A DNA stretch of 64,000 nt from Saxidomus purpurata (lineage: Eukaryota > Mollusca > Bivalvia > Venerida > Veneridae), in assembly GCA_022818135.1 (NCBI GenBank), contig JAFMSR010000017.1, positions 15,673,966 through 15,737,965 on the forward strand, given 5' to 3'. Positions 35,500 to 49,200 of the stretch are shown in pieces. A program made the position numbers and the translations under genes. The notes beneath the pieces were generated by a model, which was not told where the DNA came from, did not search any database, and saw nothing but the letters and a program-made list of their open reading frames with translations. Numbering within the stretch: the stretch's first letter is position 1; the number at the start of each line of letters is the position of its first letter.

Positions 35500-37680
35500 A
35501 AAGTTGTTCAAGGTTCAAACGATGATCTACATTTTTAGACCAAGTTTGATAACCCCTTTTATTGTGTAAAATCAATACCTCTGTCAACAAAGCCAGATAT
35601 ATGGTGAACTTGAGATTCACAGAGGCATGTACACATGATTAAGACTTCTAATATCTTCAATATGATAATTAAGTAAAAAGATATCTTTTCTGTTTAGTGT
35701 TGTTTTCAATTTTAAAACATATTTATTGCTGTTTATATCTTCCTACACTTAATAATGATGTTTGGTACAAAGTTTGAATTAACTTGATGCCGACTTTCAT
35801 TCCAATCGCTAGACTTAACAACCATAAAGCAATATTTTTAAATCACCAGGCGTTCTATTGGCTGTTTGTCGAGGTAAAACGCTCGAATATTCTTCAATTT
35901 CGAGCGAAACTATTTTTTGTGGATAAATTGAGAAAAAGAAAATGGTCTTTTTTCAGTGTCTTTTTGTACAGCATGAACGCAAAGTCAGTAAGATTAAATT
36001 ACCGCGTAGGCGATTTTAATAGCTTTATATTGATATCAATTGTATTGCTTTACGACAGCAAAAGATCTCAGTACAGTACGTATAATACAAAATTCGTCTC
36101 CGTACAACCGACGTAAAAATGGCGCGACATAGTCATGTTTGCGACGTCATGGTAACGTTATGTACATAAATAACGTCAAATAAAACCTAGATCGGAATCA
36201 GAAATATCTTCAAGTTTCAGTTGGTACCAAACACTAACTTATAGGTAGGCTAGAGAATTTTTATATAGTATCCTTCGACCTTAAGCTAGCTTTTGACCGG
36301 CAGTTGGTAATTTTTCAACCGCCAACAAGTAGAATGTGAAATATGTTTTCAATTGAGAAATGTACTATGCAAGGCACCTTTTAATTGGAAAATATCGAAT
36401 TTTCAAGAAAGGTCAATAAAATACTCATGCGTTTTCAGTCTTTCGTGCATGGTTTTATGGAAATAATTCATATCTATCAACAGAGTATGTGCTTTCTGCC
36501 AAACTAATGTTAAAATATAAGTGTAGAGTAATTATACTTTCTCGACCAGTGAATAGCGGTCAATATTTCGAGTAACATATTTCATAAGAAAACAATAAGG
36601 ATTAAGTTTATTTCCTGATGCACATGCCACGATTTAATCAGAATTGGGGATAGAATAGTTTGGAATAAAAATCTAGTGCTTACATTGTATTTCTAATCTA
36701 ATAGCATTGTGGTATCATCTGCATGTTGTGACAGTGTGACTCGATATTATTCACTTCGATACCTTTTATACATTGGGTTTGCTTTATCAAAAAGGAATTT
36801 AGTTATGTCCAAAGTACAGGGGAAGGGGATAAACTTGACGGCAACGGCGATGTACGCTTATATAGAAAACCAATAAGTAGTTACACATGACCATACATTT
36901 TGTATATCATCGAAAAACAACTTCATCCATTTTATGAAATTTTCACATAAGAACTTCATACATAAATGACCAGGACAGACAGTCAACGGATGTTGCGGAA
37001 TCAATTAATATAAACATTCCTTGTATATTATTACCTTTTGCTTAATGAATAGCATTACAAATTAACCTAATATTGTCTCCTATGTATGTGCTCAAAAGAA
37101 ATCAAATTTGGTTTTTACTAATTAGCTTAAGTAGAACCTTTTGAAAAAGTTGTGCAATACAATATAACCTCTGATTGAATAGTCCAGACACCATGAATTT
37201 CATGAATAGAATAATAGTATACTAATATTTTGTAATGAAATTATTATAAGGTTACCTGTTGGAGACATTTCTCCAGATTTGATGCGACTGAACAAGCAAA
37301 GCTTGATGAAGTAATTCACTAAAACTTCATTATTTCCGATTTTGGCGACTTAGGATCTCATCTATGCAGGATGTTAAGATTACATCAAGGTCTTTCTACT
37401 AACGTATAACACAAGTATAATTCAGCCACATATCCCAGTTAAAATCACTAAAACAATGTTCTAGCTGGTTTCTGTAGCAGTCATTTCCTTTTAAAATGGA
37501 ATAGCCTAAAGTATCTAAGTTATTTACACCCTTTCAATACATCAAAATAAGTCACTTAAACAGTAATTAAAACATTCGAACTTTAATCTCGTAAACAACA
37601 CTCAGTTAAACGAATATGAAGGCTTTATAATAGAACGTACAGTGATGTCATAATTTACGAATTAATCAAGGTTGTCAATG
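35500..37680. other. No gene seen
   Basis: About 2.2 kb without recognisable genes. The 110-codon open frame at 35784 resembles nothing I know and lies in AT-rich sequence. Confidence 0.5.
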
Positions 37681-37684
37681 CGTA

Positions 37685-37810
37685 CTGTCCGGTTAGGGCA
37701 CTTTTACAATGACGCAACATAATAGCCTACTTTTAATAGGGAAACACGTTATCTTATTACAAGGTAGAACACTACGCGCAATTTATGTCAACATTATACA
37801 ATATAATACG
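37685..37810 (-). repeat. Dispersed repeat, inverted copy of 18988-19112
   Basis: The reverse complement contains 'aataagataac', 'gttgcgtcattgtaaaa' and 'ccctaaccggacagta' in the same order as the other copy. Confidence 0.65.
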
Positions 37811-38332
37811 GTATTTATAGTCGCTTCAACTTAAGGACAATAAGAAGAGACTCCGAACATTGATTATTTTTGTTTGTGTTGGATAGAAGTTCATATTGGG
37901 TCGTGTATATGGACATTTCGAATCTCTTTTAGTAGGATATTTTTTAATTCATTTCGTTTTGTTTTGTTTCATGAATATATTTATTTCTACTGTAATTGTT
38001 ATTCATTTTATTTTATGTTCAATACAAATCAATGGAATTATACATATAGACATATAGTCATAACAACATCAAGACAATCCATCAGAACTGGAATCTGAAA
38101 ACACATCATCACAATCATCAGCTGTATCTGTCTCTTCATCAATTCAACGCAATTCTATGACAATTGTTTAAATTTCTCTGTCAACAGCTATGTCCAAATT
38201 CCAGTATCGTATTTCCACTTTCTTCACGTGTGAAACACAATTCTTCCAAATATCAGCATTAATGCTGGATATCACCTCCTCTGTAATTGCTAAAAGTGTT
38301 GTCATATTAAACGCAGTGTATTCCAGAGGTCT

Positions 38333-39210
38333 TTAGCATTTGCAAATCTGAAAAAGTTGGGCCTTTAGCATCTTGTCATCAAATGCAATACACTGTCGTC
38401 GGAATAACTCCTGAATATGTGCTTTGCGGTAAGCTTGTGTTGGACACTTGTCTTGTTGGATATTGTAGTATGGGGCGTTGTCTACAATTAAAACTGACCT
38501 CGCTGGAAGATTTGGTATCAATGTTTCTCTGACCCATTTGAAGAAGTTATCTTCGTTAGTCTCACTGTGGTAATCTCCAGTGCATGACTTCGATTTAAAC
38601 ACAAAGGATGACCCTTGTATAAATCCGCTCATTCTACCGGCATGCACTATGATTAGTCGATCCCCTTTGCTGAACGGTGCGATAAGTCCAACCGATGAGG
38701 ACTGCCAGGAGTTACTTACTGTATGAGAGGTATGAATGAATTTCTCATCCGTGTAGATAATACATTTACCCTGATCTCGATACGTTTTTATCTTTCTAAG
38801 GAAGTAAGCCGTTGTAGCCACTGTATCGGAGCGCACCATTAAAATACTCCTGTTAGTGAGTGTTTGCTTCCAAACAAATTAAAAGCAGTGCAGAGTCTTC
38901 GGAAGACTTTCTCGGCCTCCTTTGTTTAATATCTTTTCCTTGAAGGTTTCTTGAACAACCTTTAATGTGAATATGCGTTTTTGATGAACCAGTATCTCTT
39001 GCATTGTTCATCGTACCACACCAAGGTCAATGTCATCTAAAACCACTTTGTCTTTCCGTGTTTTCCTTAGAACTGTATGTCTCCTTCTTTTCGATCTCTG
39101 AATGCGGTACAGGTTGACTGGGACACCCCGTGTAGTTTGCAGTTTATTTTCAATGGGGGAAGACAGAGGGATCTGAAAAACACCGGACGTTTCTCATCTT
39201 TGCAGACCTG
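38333..39210 (-). pseudogene. IS630/Tc1-type DDE transposase pseudogene
   Basis: The longest intact part (38333-38839) carries IIYTDEKFIHTSHTVSNSW, which holds the first catalytic Asp (TDE). It continues with GDRLIIVHAGRMSGFI and RSVLIVDNAPYYN, which holds the second Asp (DNAPYH/YN type), as in DDE_3/IS630-Tc1-mariner endonucleases of arthropods and molluscs. Upstream on the same strand (38840-39210) other frames encode DDIDLGVVR, HQKRIFTLKVVQETFKEKI and FVWKQTLTNRSILMVRSDT, the usual N-terminal helix-turn-helix region. These are separated by stops near 39010 and 38880. The third acidic residue region follows the Asp pair but is not certain. Inactive remnant. Confidence 0.82.
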
Positions 39211-41010
39211 AAATGAAATAGAACAATCAAATGAAGATCAAATTTTGCCTTAATATGACAATTCATCAAACAGCAAAGTACAAAGGATAAATGTACCTTC
39301 ATTACTTGCTTAAAAATCATCTTGGACAAATCATCGTCACTTTGGTAATTACGACTATTTGAGTTACATGTATCACATGAAACGTCTTTTCAGTCATATC
39401 TACTTATTGCAACTATACATATGTGAATATACTATTCATGTTTACACATTCACTTACATAAGAGGTCAGTAACTCACTGTAAGCACGAAATGTTTTAATG
39501 ATTTTACTTTCATTTACTGTCTATTGTTGGGCGCCAAAACGATTGAGGAAAAAAAACACAAGTAGAATTATAACTAAAGTAATACTGAAATAATTCAAAT
39601 TGAAAGTATACATATACAAGCTCAACCTGTTTACGCAATGCTTGTATATTTTTGTGTACACCTACATTTGTAACGCCACTGTCACAGTATCCAAAGAAGA
39701 CTGATACAAAGGTTCCTCCATGTATTTTCTACGGATATGTTTTGAACAACATCATTTTTAGAATGGTATGCAATAAATACAAATGTAAGTCATTAAACGG
39801 CCGTTGAGTGCATAACAAAGATTTCTTCCAACTGTTTCGGGTTAAAGCCATCAGAGAACTATCTGCATAAGGTACGCCAATATCCTCTTTTGGCACACAT
39901 CGGCTGTTTCATAACTTAGCTGTCAAGGACTATGATCAGTCATTACGTATCATTAATAAACAATATTATAGATACAGCTATGCTATTGATGTAACATATA
40001 ACACACAAAATATTTCGACGGTGTCAATTAACACGCCGCAGAACTTCTAACACACACCCTGTTAACTTAACATCAAACCGCCAATGGCACATACTGCTAG
40101 ATCCAGTATTTAGAATCTATACAAAAATGTTTATTTTTCCACATTATTTCGTTTCACACTTCCTTGATTCGAACATGACTGTTTGTTGTTTGTATCCAAT
40201 GTGGACATTCAAATTTTATTCAAATTGGTTCTTCGTTTAGCGACAACCCGCTTGTTTGAAAATCTATCTAGCTGTCCTGAAAAAGTAAACGAAGCTTAAA
40301 AACCGAGTCTGACTCAGTTATATTGCCATCCTTACCAGATTACAGCTGCCGGAGTTCCTTATTACATGTTTGACTTAATATTCATGCATACCAGATTGTA
40401 TTTCCATTAATTACTATAAAATAGTTTTAAAAGGTTGTGTTTGCACATGTTCATCGTATAGACATGATGCTAGATGCCCAGTCTCAACAAGGAGTATTCA
40501 CATACTTTACTGAATCATGTGCACCTATATCAAATTTCAATTCCAACTTTACTTTAGTAGTGGATGATAGAAATGTAATATGTATTATAATTTCAAAAAC
40601 TTCCAACACAAACTGCTCTAGTGAAGACATAAGAACAAAAGATCAGATATTAAGTTCGAATGTTAATTCTTCTGACAGTAGAATACATGATAATGCATAT
40701 CTCCGGCAGTTTGTACTTTAAAAATCAAAACCGTAAGGCGAGGCAATATTGAGACAGAACTAAAGGTTTACCGATAGATTCTTCTGATTTAAAGCAACCT
40801 GATGATTTTTCTTTAAGAAGATCAATGACATAATTTTGTGATTTCCAATCAATATAATTATATATATATTAAATATCGATGTGTTTTGTATTAATCAAAT
40901 TTCCTACTTTTATCAGTTTATCTCGTTCATTTATTGCCTCTTTTATTTAATCTGTGAACCATCGAAGTTGAGTTTTCACAAAAAGATTTTTCATTGAAAC
41001 ATTTAAAAGA
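39211..41010. other. No gene supported
   Basis: AT-rich sequence. The 94-codon frame at 40437-40721 (+) is serine- and asparagine-rich with no motif or splice support. I leave it uncalled. Confidence 0.45.
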
Positions 41011-41014
41011 ACTA

Positions 41015-41633
41015 TACATGTCGACTCTCGTTATCTCGACTTCGGTTATCTCGATTTTTCGATATCTCGACTGGATTTTCTCGGTCCCGATTTTTTCCCT
41101 TCTTGTTCTATATAAATCAGCTACGGATATCTCGATTTGTTTATCTGGATTTTTTCGTTATCTCGACTAAATTTGTGATCCCCCAACTATGAAATTTCCT
41201 CTATTTTGACATCGACATTTATCACCTGCCAAACAAGGTGCGAAAAGCTGCACGCGATTGTATTCGCTCAATTGTCGTCTGCTGTCAGAGTGCGAAAAAC
41301 ACCACGCGCGGCTATTCACTCAGTGATTCGGTAATCGACCCAAAATCGATCCAATCTTTCGGCACCGGGTGCAAGGCAACATGAATCATATGAATTGAAC
41401 ATTTAGTTGATTTAAACCTACGAGCTAGTTTCGTTTCACAACCTGTGTATTACACAGATCATAAGATGGTAGAAAGAAGAAAACGTCTTTCTATCAACAA
41501 TAAACTTCCTTATCCCCCTCCCCATCCCCTATCGATCATATTTTATTCAACTTCGGTTATCTCGATTTTTCGTTATCTCGACTTATTTTCTTTGGCCCCA
41601 AAAAAATCGAGATAACGAGAGTCGACTGTACAT
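41015..41633. mobile_element. Non-autonomous pogo/Tigger-like element
   Basis: The left end 'gtcgactctcgttatctcga' and right end 'tcgagataacgagagtcgac' are exact inverted repeats of 20 bp, flanked by 'taca(t)' and 'tgtaca'. 'ttcggttatctcgatttttc' is repeated inside both ends. The 'CAGTCGACTCTCG' terminus and TA flanks resemble pogo/Tigger elements. There is no transposase. Confidence 0.8.
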
Positions 41634-41639
41634 ACATTA

Positions 41640-43110
41640 TGGTTCCGTGGCTTTCCTGTTTAGGATGAACACTTCCTGTAGATCTTGTAAAACAAACTGG
41701 TGAATGATCACTTACACAATAGGTTGAGACCTTAGTTTACCTTATGAAATCAGGTCAGGTAGTATAAATGTTTTCAATGATAGAAGCGCAGTTTTTAGTT
41801 ATTTGATTTGGTGTTTTACTCATGTGTGCACGTCTAAAATTAAGTATTGTATCTAACCATCGCTTATTGCAAAATGTCCCACCATTCTTTTATATGCAAT
41901 TAATGTTAAAATCTCAAAGACTATGAGGTTTTTTTTAAAAAAGGCTGTGGGATATTGTTTTAGCATTGTCCGTTTGTCCGTCCGCGTCTCAACAAGGAAG
42001 CACTGATCCAATGCAGATGGCCGAACATAGATCACATATTGGATGCAAAGGCATTTATGATATAAACATAATATTTTTAACGCAATAAGAAATACGATGT
42101 TTTTTTGGGAGGGGGGTGGGGGTGGGGGGAGGAGATATTTTAATGTTGTATGGATACATATCAAAAAGTCTGTCGGAGAGACCTGTTCTGATTTCAACCA
42201 AATGTACGATGAATGGTCAGTCCCAAGCCTAGTTGTACATTTTGATTCAGGTATTTTAGGCAGAGTTTTAGTCCCATAATTGCGTAATCTTACGATGTAT
42301 GTGATAGTAGTCCTACAGCACCCTTTCAACTCAACCACATGTGAGTGATCGGTGCACTGCCTACATTTGCACACGGCTCTAGGTTAGTGTCACATTCAGT
42401 TTTCAAAACCCATGCGACTTCTACTCCTTCACCCTTATAGTTGGAATTGAATGCTACTTATATATCATTTGAATGTGGATTCTTTCAAATCTATATATTA
42501 CAAATGTCTCAAGCAAAATGACACAACCAAACCGCATAGGAACAGCCATGATTGCATTATGGAAAATATTAATGTTTTCTTGACGCCAGTAACATTTACA
42601 TTAAATTGTGTTTTTTAAATTTGTGTTTCAATTACAAAATATAGTGGGATAAACATGCAAAATCAATTTTCGTCCGTATTAGCGTTTCATTCGTTTGAGC
42701 ACCTTATCTACACCACTAGCGAGCGTTATATGAAACGCTTTTAATTTAATGAGTTTCAATAACTTCTCATCGAGACGACGTGCGGAATCAATGTTACTCC
42801 TGCACATAAATGTCAAGATCATAGCTTATGGCCAAAGGTTTAAGTCAAGTAGTTGATGTCCGATACAAATTTTTTTCCAAAAAAACTTTATTTTGTATCA
42901 TAATTATAATATAGCCTTCTGCGGACTAATTTGCTTTTATTGTATGTAAAAGTTTAACAACGTTCGACTTGGTACATATAAGCCATTTTCAGAACAGTTG
43001 TTCTGAAATTGCCGCTTTCAATTTAGTCGGATATGAAACAGCATATGTAATAGATAATGTGTGCATTCATTCTAACAACAAATAAAAGTTGTCAATGTTT
43101 TATAAGTTAC
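41640..43110. other. No gene; part is a worn dispersed repeat
   Basis: 'attgtccgtttgtccgtccg' at about 41966 and a G-rich tract at 42100-42135 mark a worn repeat. The 173-codon - strand frame (41853-42374) runs through the G-rich tract as proline codons and looks accidental. Sequence just before 43121 is presumably the promoter and 5' UTR of the peptidase gene. I see no convincing TATA box there. Confidence 0.5.
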
Positions 43111-43120
43111 TTAAAGAATT

Positions 43121-43262
43121 ATGTCTGGATATCGAATAGGTATGATCTTTGCAAGCCCTCGTGAACGGAAACCATACCGGTATACGGGTATAAGATTCAT
43201 TGATGATAACGGATTCATTGATGATGAAGGATATTTTTCCATGGAAATTTCACCAGGAAAAG
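43121..43262 (+). CDS. Peptidase gene exon 1 (residues 1-47)
   Basis: Starts MSGYRIGMIFASPRERKPY and ends EISPGK plus one base. The donor is 'aaaag|gtaaga'. It is rich in Asp and aromatic residues (RFIDDNGFIDDEGYF). No hydrophobic leader. Intron 1 is 794 bp. Confidence 0.75.
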
Positions 43263-46200
43263 GTAAGAAATATTTTTATTAGACAAAACTAAATTTGTGT
43301 GTTATAAGTTTCGTTTAAATTAATCCATTCAACCATTCCACTATGAAGACTGTTTAAGAAGAATAGTTACGAGCGATTCCGTTAAAGCTCATTTTTATAT
43401 ATGAATACGCATTAGTTCTTAGTTGTGCGTCAATGTTTGAGCAGTCATGCAGGTCGGAGATGTAAGTTGATATCCAAGACAACGCTGAGACCAGATATCG
43501 TTGTCGGGTACTATCGTAAGAAAGACAATCGACATGCAATGATCGAGTACGTTAATTGAGAATATTAATGCGATGAGGCCTGCGAGGGGACGCGATACAT
43601 ACTATAAGCTTCAGGAACAATGCTGATGGCAGACAAGGCTTTTCTGAAAACAAATCTTGGTCAGAAGTTTCCCAGCTCAGTGGTTTCGAAGTGTGTGAAG
43701 TGCCTTGGTTATTAGTGTTTGCAAGAGGAAGAGAGCTGAAGAATGGCCTTCAGCAGCAAGCATCTGGTTGTAGATTAAGAGAGAATAGATGAGCTGAAAG
43801 TTTTTACTTACTCTAAACATATTATCCCTACTACAGTACAGACCTTGTGCCTGGTGCGTGCAACGGGAATAGTGGGTCTAAACATTCGGTTCTCGGTTGA
43901 GGTTTACAGTGGTAAATGCAATACAACAACTATCGCATACATATTCCTATTTTACTTGTTATGATATTTTACTTACAGTCCTTGTTGTTTCCAAGGAACT
44001 TGAAGATACTTTATTTACCTTTATGATCGGTGTGTATTGTAAATTATATTTTTAAGGGCCTAGAAGACGATGTCGTATGCTTGATGTTTTCGAAAGGTAA
44101 TATAGACATTTATTGTACAAATTATGTATCTGAAATGATTCCTTGCTATGATCACGATATAATTTTGTCTTGCTGGCTCAAAATATTTAAGGTTGGTTAA
44201 ATGTCACTAGAATAAATCCTTAACAAAGACATGTACAGGAATTATTTTTATGAAGTTTGGGCCCATATTTGCATGACATCATTTTGTTCAGTAACTGCTT
44301 AGAATTTATTGAAAATTAAAAGGGCTATTACTCAATAAAGAAATGTTCTAAGCACAACATTCCGATGATATGAACAATTTGGCTTGGTACCAATCACTTG
44401 AGTAATGTTTAATTGGTAAATGTGTACTGACGGACAGATTAGATGGCTCCTGTACTTTCCCCTCCAACTGCGTTTAATGTCAACGTGTTTGCTGTTTTTC
44501 AAGGTTTCGATTTTATCCGATCTACAATGTCGAACCGCTAATAAGAATAATTTTACCTCGATATTATTAAGGCGAACATTCTGACAATTTTCATCAGTGA
44601 CATGTAAATGTGACCTATATTGGTTGCTCGCGTTTTTTTGTGATTTGCCTTGGTGACCTAGCTTTTAACTAGATAACCTATGCAGGCTCTACTGCATACA
44701 CAATGTTTTCCTATGATCTAGGCTTTGACCTCATCTGAGGTCCCGTCTTATAATCAAACCTGACTCAGATTTAATCTAGGCAATCTTTCTGACCAGTTTT
44801 CATAAGGATTATCGAAGAATAAAGTCTGTAATGCATATACAATGTACAGTGATTATAAGTTTATTCGCTATAAGGCCTCCGGCCCATGCAAAATATATAC
44901 ATACATTTATATATATATATATATTACACAAAAGCATAGTATGTGTACATAACTGATCATTTGTCATAACATAGAGCATAGCTTTTCAGTATGTTGAAAC
45001 AATGCATATTGATATAAGCTACAGCTTTAACAAAGTATTTTATCATAATTATTATGTACTTCTAAGTGGTGTAAATTTGTTTTTTTCTTTTGTCGAAAGC
45101 ATAATAAAGAAAAGTTGCAATCGATTTTACTTATGTTTCATTTTTTGCAGACATTAAAATACAGAATTTATTTTGAGAAGGGCATATAAAATATTTTCTT
45201 GGTAAATACATTACTCTTAAATCCGAATAAAATTCACAACATAACAAAAATGGTATTCGTCCTCAATTGCATTTTTATTACATGCCTTACATAACCTGTT
45301 TTGCCTTGAAATATTCCGATGCCGACCTGTCTCAATTTCTAGTTCATGCGAACCTAACCTAAAATTTACAAAAGCAAACCTAAATTTCTTAATATCTAAC
45401 ATATCCAGATAATATTCGTATGTAAATTCTTTTTTAAAAAGTATGTAACAAGAAAGCTTTCTGTTTGGATTTACTGCTTCATGCCAGTCCTGTAAAGACA
45501 TATCTTTTAATATTTGTACAAAATGTTTTAAAAACAGTTGCTCTGAGTTAATAGACTGGTTTGCCCATACATTTCCAAAACCATGTATCTGGAGACATTG
45601 TCACATTATAACACACCTTTTACGGGATTCGATATACATTGGGAATCGACCATACATGTAGTCACCAAGTATGGCTACGTTTGAAGAATTTTGTTTGGCG
45701 CACATAAAACGCTTACATGCGTAGTACTGAATGCGTTCGAGTTCATCAAATTTATCAAGACCCCGAATTTCGGAACCATATAGCAATTGAGAACATATCG
45801 TTGTATCTAACAGTTTGAAAAATACTGTTTTATTTAACTGTTCAAAGTTATATAAAGACTTTAGCAGTGATATTAACATCCTTTTACCTTTAATACATAG
45901 TTCTTTGACCGTACTATTCATGGATAATTGCTTTGTTAGTGTTAAACCAACATAGCAAAACATATTTACAACCTCTAACTGAGTATATTTGTACATCCAT
46001 TTCTCATGCTTAGCTAAGGTGCCACCATTTTTTAATACAACAATTTTTGTTTTATTTTCATTCACTTTAAGTTTGTACGTATCACAAAAATTAGATAAAA
46101 TATTTAACTCCCTTTGAAGATCAAATATTGTATCTGACATTAAAGCTATATCATCTGCAAACATTAATGAAATAAGTTGGGCAGTATCTGGATGTAACTG

Positions 46201-49200
46201 AATTCCTGTAACACCATTTTCTTCTGATGTAACCTTGTTTATGACCGACCGAACTTATTTCGTGTATTATTACAGCGTTCACATGACTTAACTGTATTGT
46301 ACATGCTTCGCAACGATCTAAACAGTTTGCTTTAACCCCACCTTCCCTAAGTATTTTCCAAAATATTTGCCTATTTACAGTGTCAAAACACTTCTGGAAA
46401 TCGATAAAAGCTACATACAATTTATGCCGTTTCTTTCTCAGTGTTCTTTCTATAATTGACTTAAGTACAAAGTCATTATCAACAGTTGAATAACCTGCCT
46501 TAAAACCACTTTGGTTTTCTGAAATGTTATTATACATTTGGGAAAAAAAGTTAAGTCTGGCCACTAAAATGGGTAGTGATCTATACTCAGCAAAACTAGA
46601 AACGTCCCTGTTTTATAGCCGGTGAAGCTTTGTCTGTGTAGTTGCTACATGTTCAATGTACATGTATTTTAAACCCTGGCGATGTTCAGAATACGATCGT
46701 GTACAGTTTACCCGATACGCACGGTTTACATATCGGCCAGTAACCGGAACGGTCATTTGCACGTTTTGCACGTGCACGCTATACATGTCATCCATATGTT
46801 GATTCAGTTCATGTCGTATCATTCATGCGATAGGGGCTATTCTGAAAATTAAATTTTGTCTTTAATTTTTCACTGTTTTCGATATACAACGGCTTTCCGA
46901 AAACGAGCGAAATCAGGCAATTGGGATGCTTGCCGGTGGGATGTCCGCCAGGGTAGTGCGCGTCGGTTCGGGTGCTGTCGGAAGACGATTGATCGTCTTG
47001 CAGCCCGGTAACAGCAGACTGGGGCTGTTACGACCGGCAGCGACCTGGTAGGCCTCGTGTAACGACGGCTAGAGCCGATCGTTTCATTACGTTGACGCAC
47101 TTACGTCAACGTCAATTGGCAGCCACAGTCACTGCTAGGCAATACGGTGTCTCAGGGCAGACCATTCGCAACCGGTTGCGTCGTAACGCCCAACCAATCA
47201 GGGCACGCCGCCTGTACACTGGTCAGATAATGACCCAACGTCACCGTGCTGCCAGGCTGTTATGGGCGCGACGTCATCTGAACTGGAGAAGGGCTGACTG
47301 GAACCGAGTTTTGTTCACCGATGAATCTCGGTTCACAGTTAGTCATGCTGACGGAAGATTACGGGTATACAGGCGTAAAAATGAAAGATTCGCCGATTGT
47401 TGCATTGTTGACAATAACAAGTTTGGGGGAGAGAGCGTAATTGTCTAGGGTGGGATCATGGGAAACCGGAAGACAGATTTGGTTGTTGTACAGGGCAACA
47501 TTAATGCACAGCGTTATGTTGCAGACGTGCTAAATGCATATGCCTTACCATTTATTCGTCAGCATGGTCCTGGTGTTACATTGATGCAGGACAATGCCCG
47601 CCCTCATGTAGCCAGGGTCACCACTCAATTCTTGCAGTTAAACAATGTCAACGTCATGCCATGGCCCGCGGTTTCCCCGGATCTCAACCCCATTGAGCAC
47701 ATATGGGATCAGCTGGGCCGCAAAGCACGAGCTAACCATCAGATTGACAATGTTCGCGATCTTACACGGGCGTTACAACAGGAATGGAGGAATTTGCCCA
47801 ACGCACTGGTATTGCGTTACGTTACGTCGATGCGGCGTAAGATCATTGCATGCATTCATGCAAATGGTGGCCACACTCGGTACTAACGAGATTTACTGGA
47901 TGTGCCACACTTCTTATTGAAATTCCATCTCTAAACATTCAATAACACCTTTCTGAGTTTTTGTGATTTTTGATTTTGACCCCTACCTCTCTTGACCGGT
48001 TATCTCTCGAAAAGTTAACAAGATGGCCAGATGCAATTAATTGGTTTTGATACAGAAATGAATGAACTTGTTTTTCTATTTTGATTCATAAAAGTAACCC
48101 TTTTGGTTTTCGATAAATCTTTCCTGAAATATGGAGGGACGTTTCTTTTTTTGCTGAGTATACATACAGACAGATGACAAACAGACGATGTACATCGAGC
48201 AATAACAATAGATCACCCAAAACACTAGGTGCTCAGGTGAGCTTACAAGAAAGCTAACAAGAAAGTAGGGCAAACTGATTATGGTCAGTTGAGAACAATT
48301 TGAAGTATGCTAGCAAAATTGTTCACAAAATCTAAATTCATGGAGAAAACTTAAAAACATGAAGTGTGGTGAAAGATATTGTAGAGGTTAGTCAAGATCA
48401 GTGTTATAAAACTGAAGCCAATACACATTCTCCCAATATGACCTCTGTATCTTCAAAAATAATTGTTTCTAATGTGTTCGGTGTCAAAGGTTTTTACAAC
48501 ATGTGACACCGTTCATTTCCGAACTGGAGTGCATTAAGACAAATATTCTTACCTACTTTAATGATAAACGGGTAGACAACGAAACCTCTATTGCACAAGG
48601 TTTATCTATTATTAGACCTTGCGGCCTAATATTGTAGCCCATGTGATCCGGTATAAATCCAAACCTTTAGTTCATCAGGGGAAACATTATGTCATTCTTC
48701 CATTGTGATTGAATATAAAACACAACCCCTATTGCGTGCAAATGATTTTCTATGACAAGACCTCCTGAATGAGGCTTTGCCCTCCTGTTACCCAGTTTTA
48801 GTCCCAATCTAGAGTATATCAAGACAAGCATTCCTTCATTGGAGAAAGTCAGCCCCTCACAAAGTTATTCTATAATTTAACTACAGTATGTTCGTTTTTT
48901 CAGTTTTCATTTCAATTAAGCACAAATAATTCAGAATAATATATAAGCAACATAATATTATTATTATATTTCATGTATAAATCACGGTACTGTTTATTTT
49001 CGTATGCACTTAAAGGGTTTCTGAACGTTAAGGAACGTGGAGAAACAGGTACATGTAAGACAAGCAGAAAGAAGAATTTTTCTTTTAATAAGTAAAAATG
49101 AGCTTTCAATGCTGATAACCTACTGTTTTAAAGCGATATGAAGCTGTGCAACAGTGTATCTCAATTTGTTTTAAATGCTTGCTATTTTGAATCAAAAATA

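Noticed and set aside
35784..36116. 110-codon frame
   Set aside because: No motif, no splice context, unremarkable composition for AT-rich DNA.
41853..42374. 173-codon - strand frame with a poly-proline run
   Set aside because: The proline run is a G-rich simple tract on the other strand; the rest looks like a worn repeat.
46870..47100. 76-codon - strand frame
   Set aside because: Antisense shadow of the decayed N-terminus of the Tc1-like transposase.
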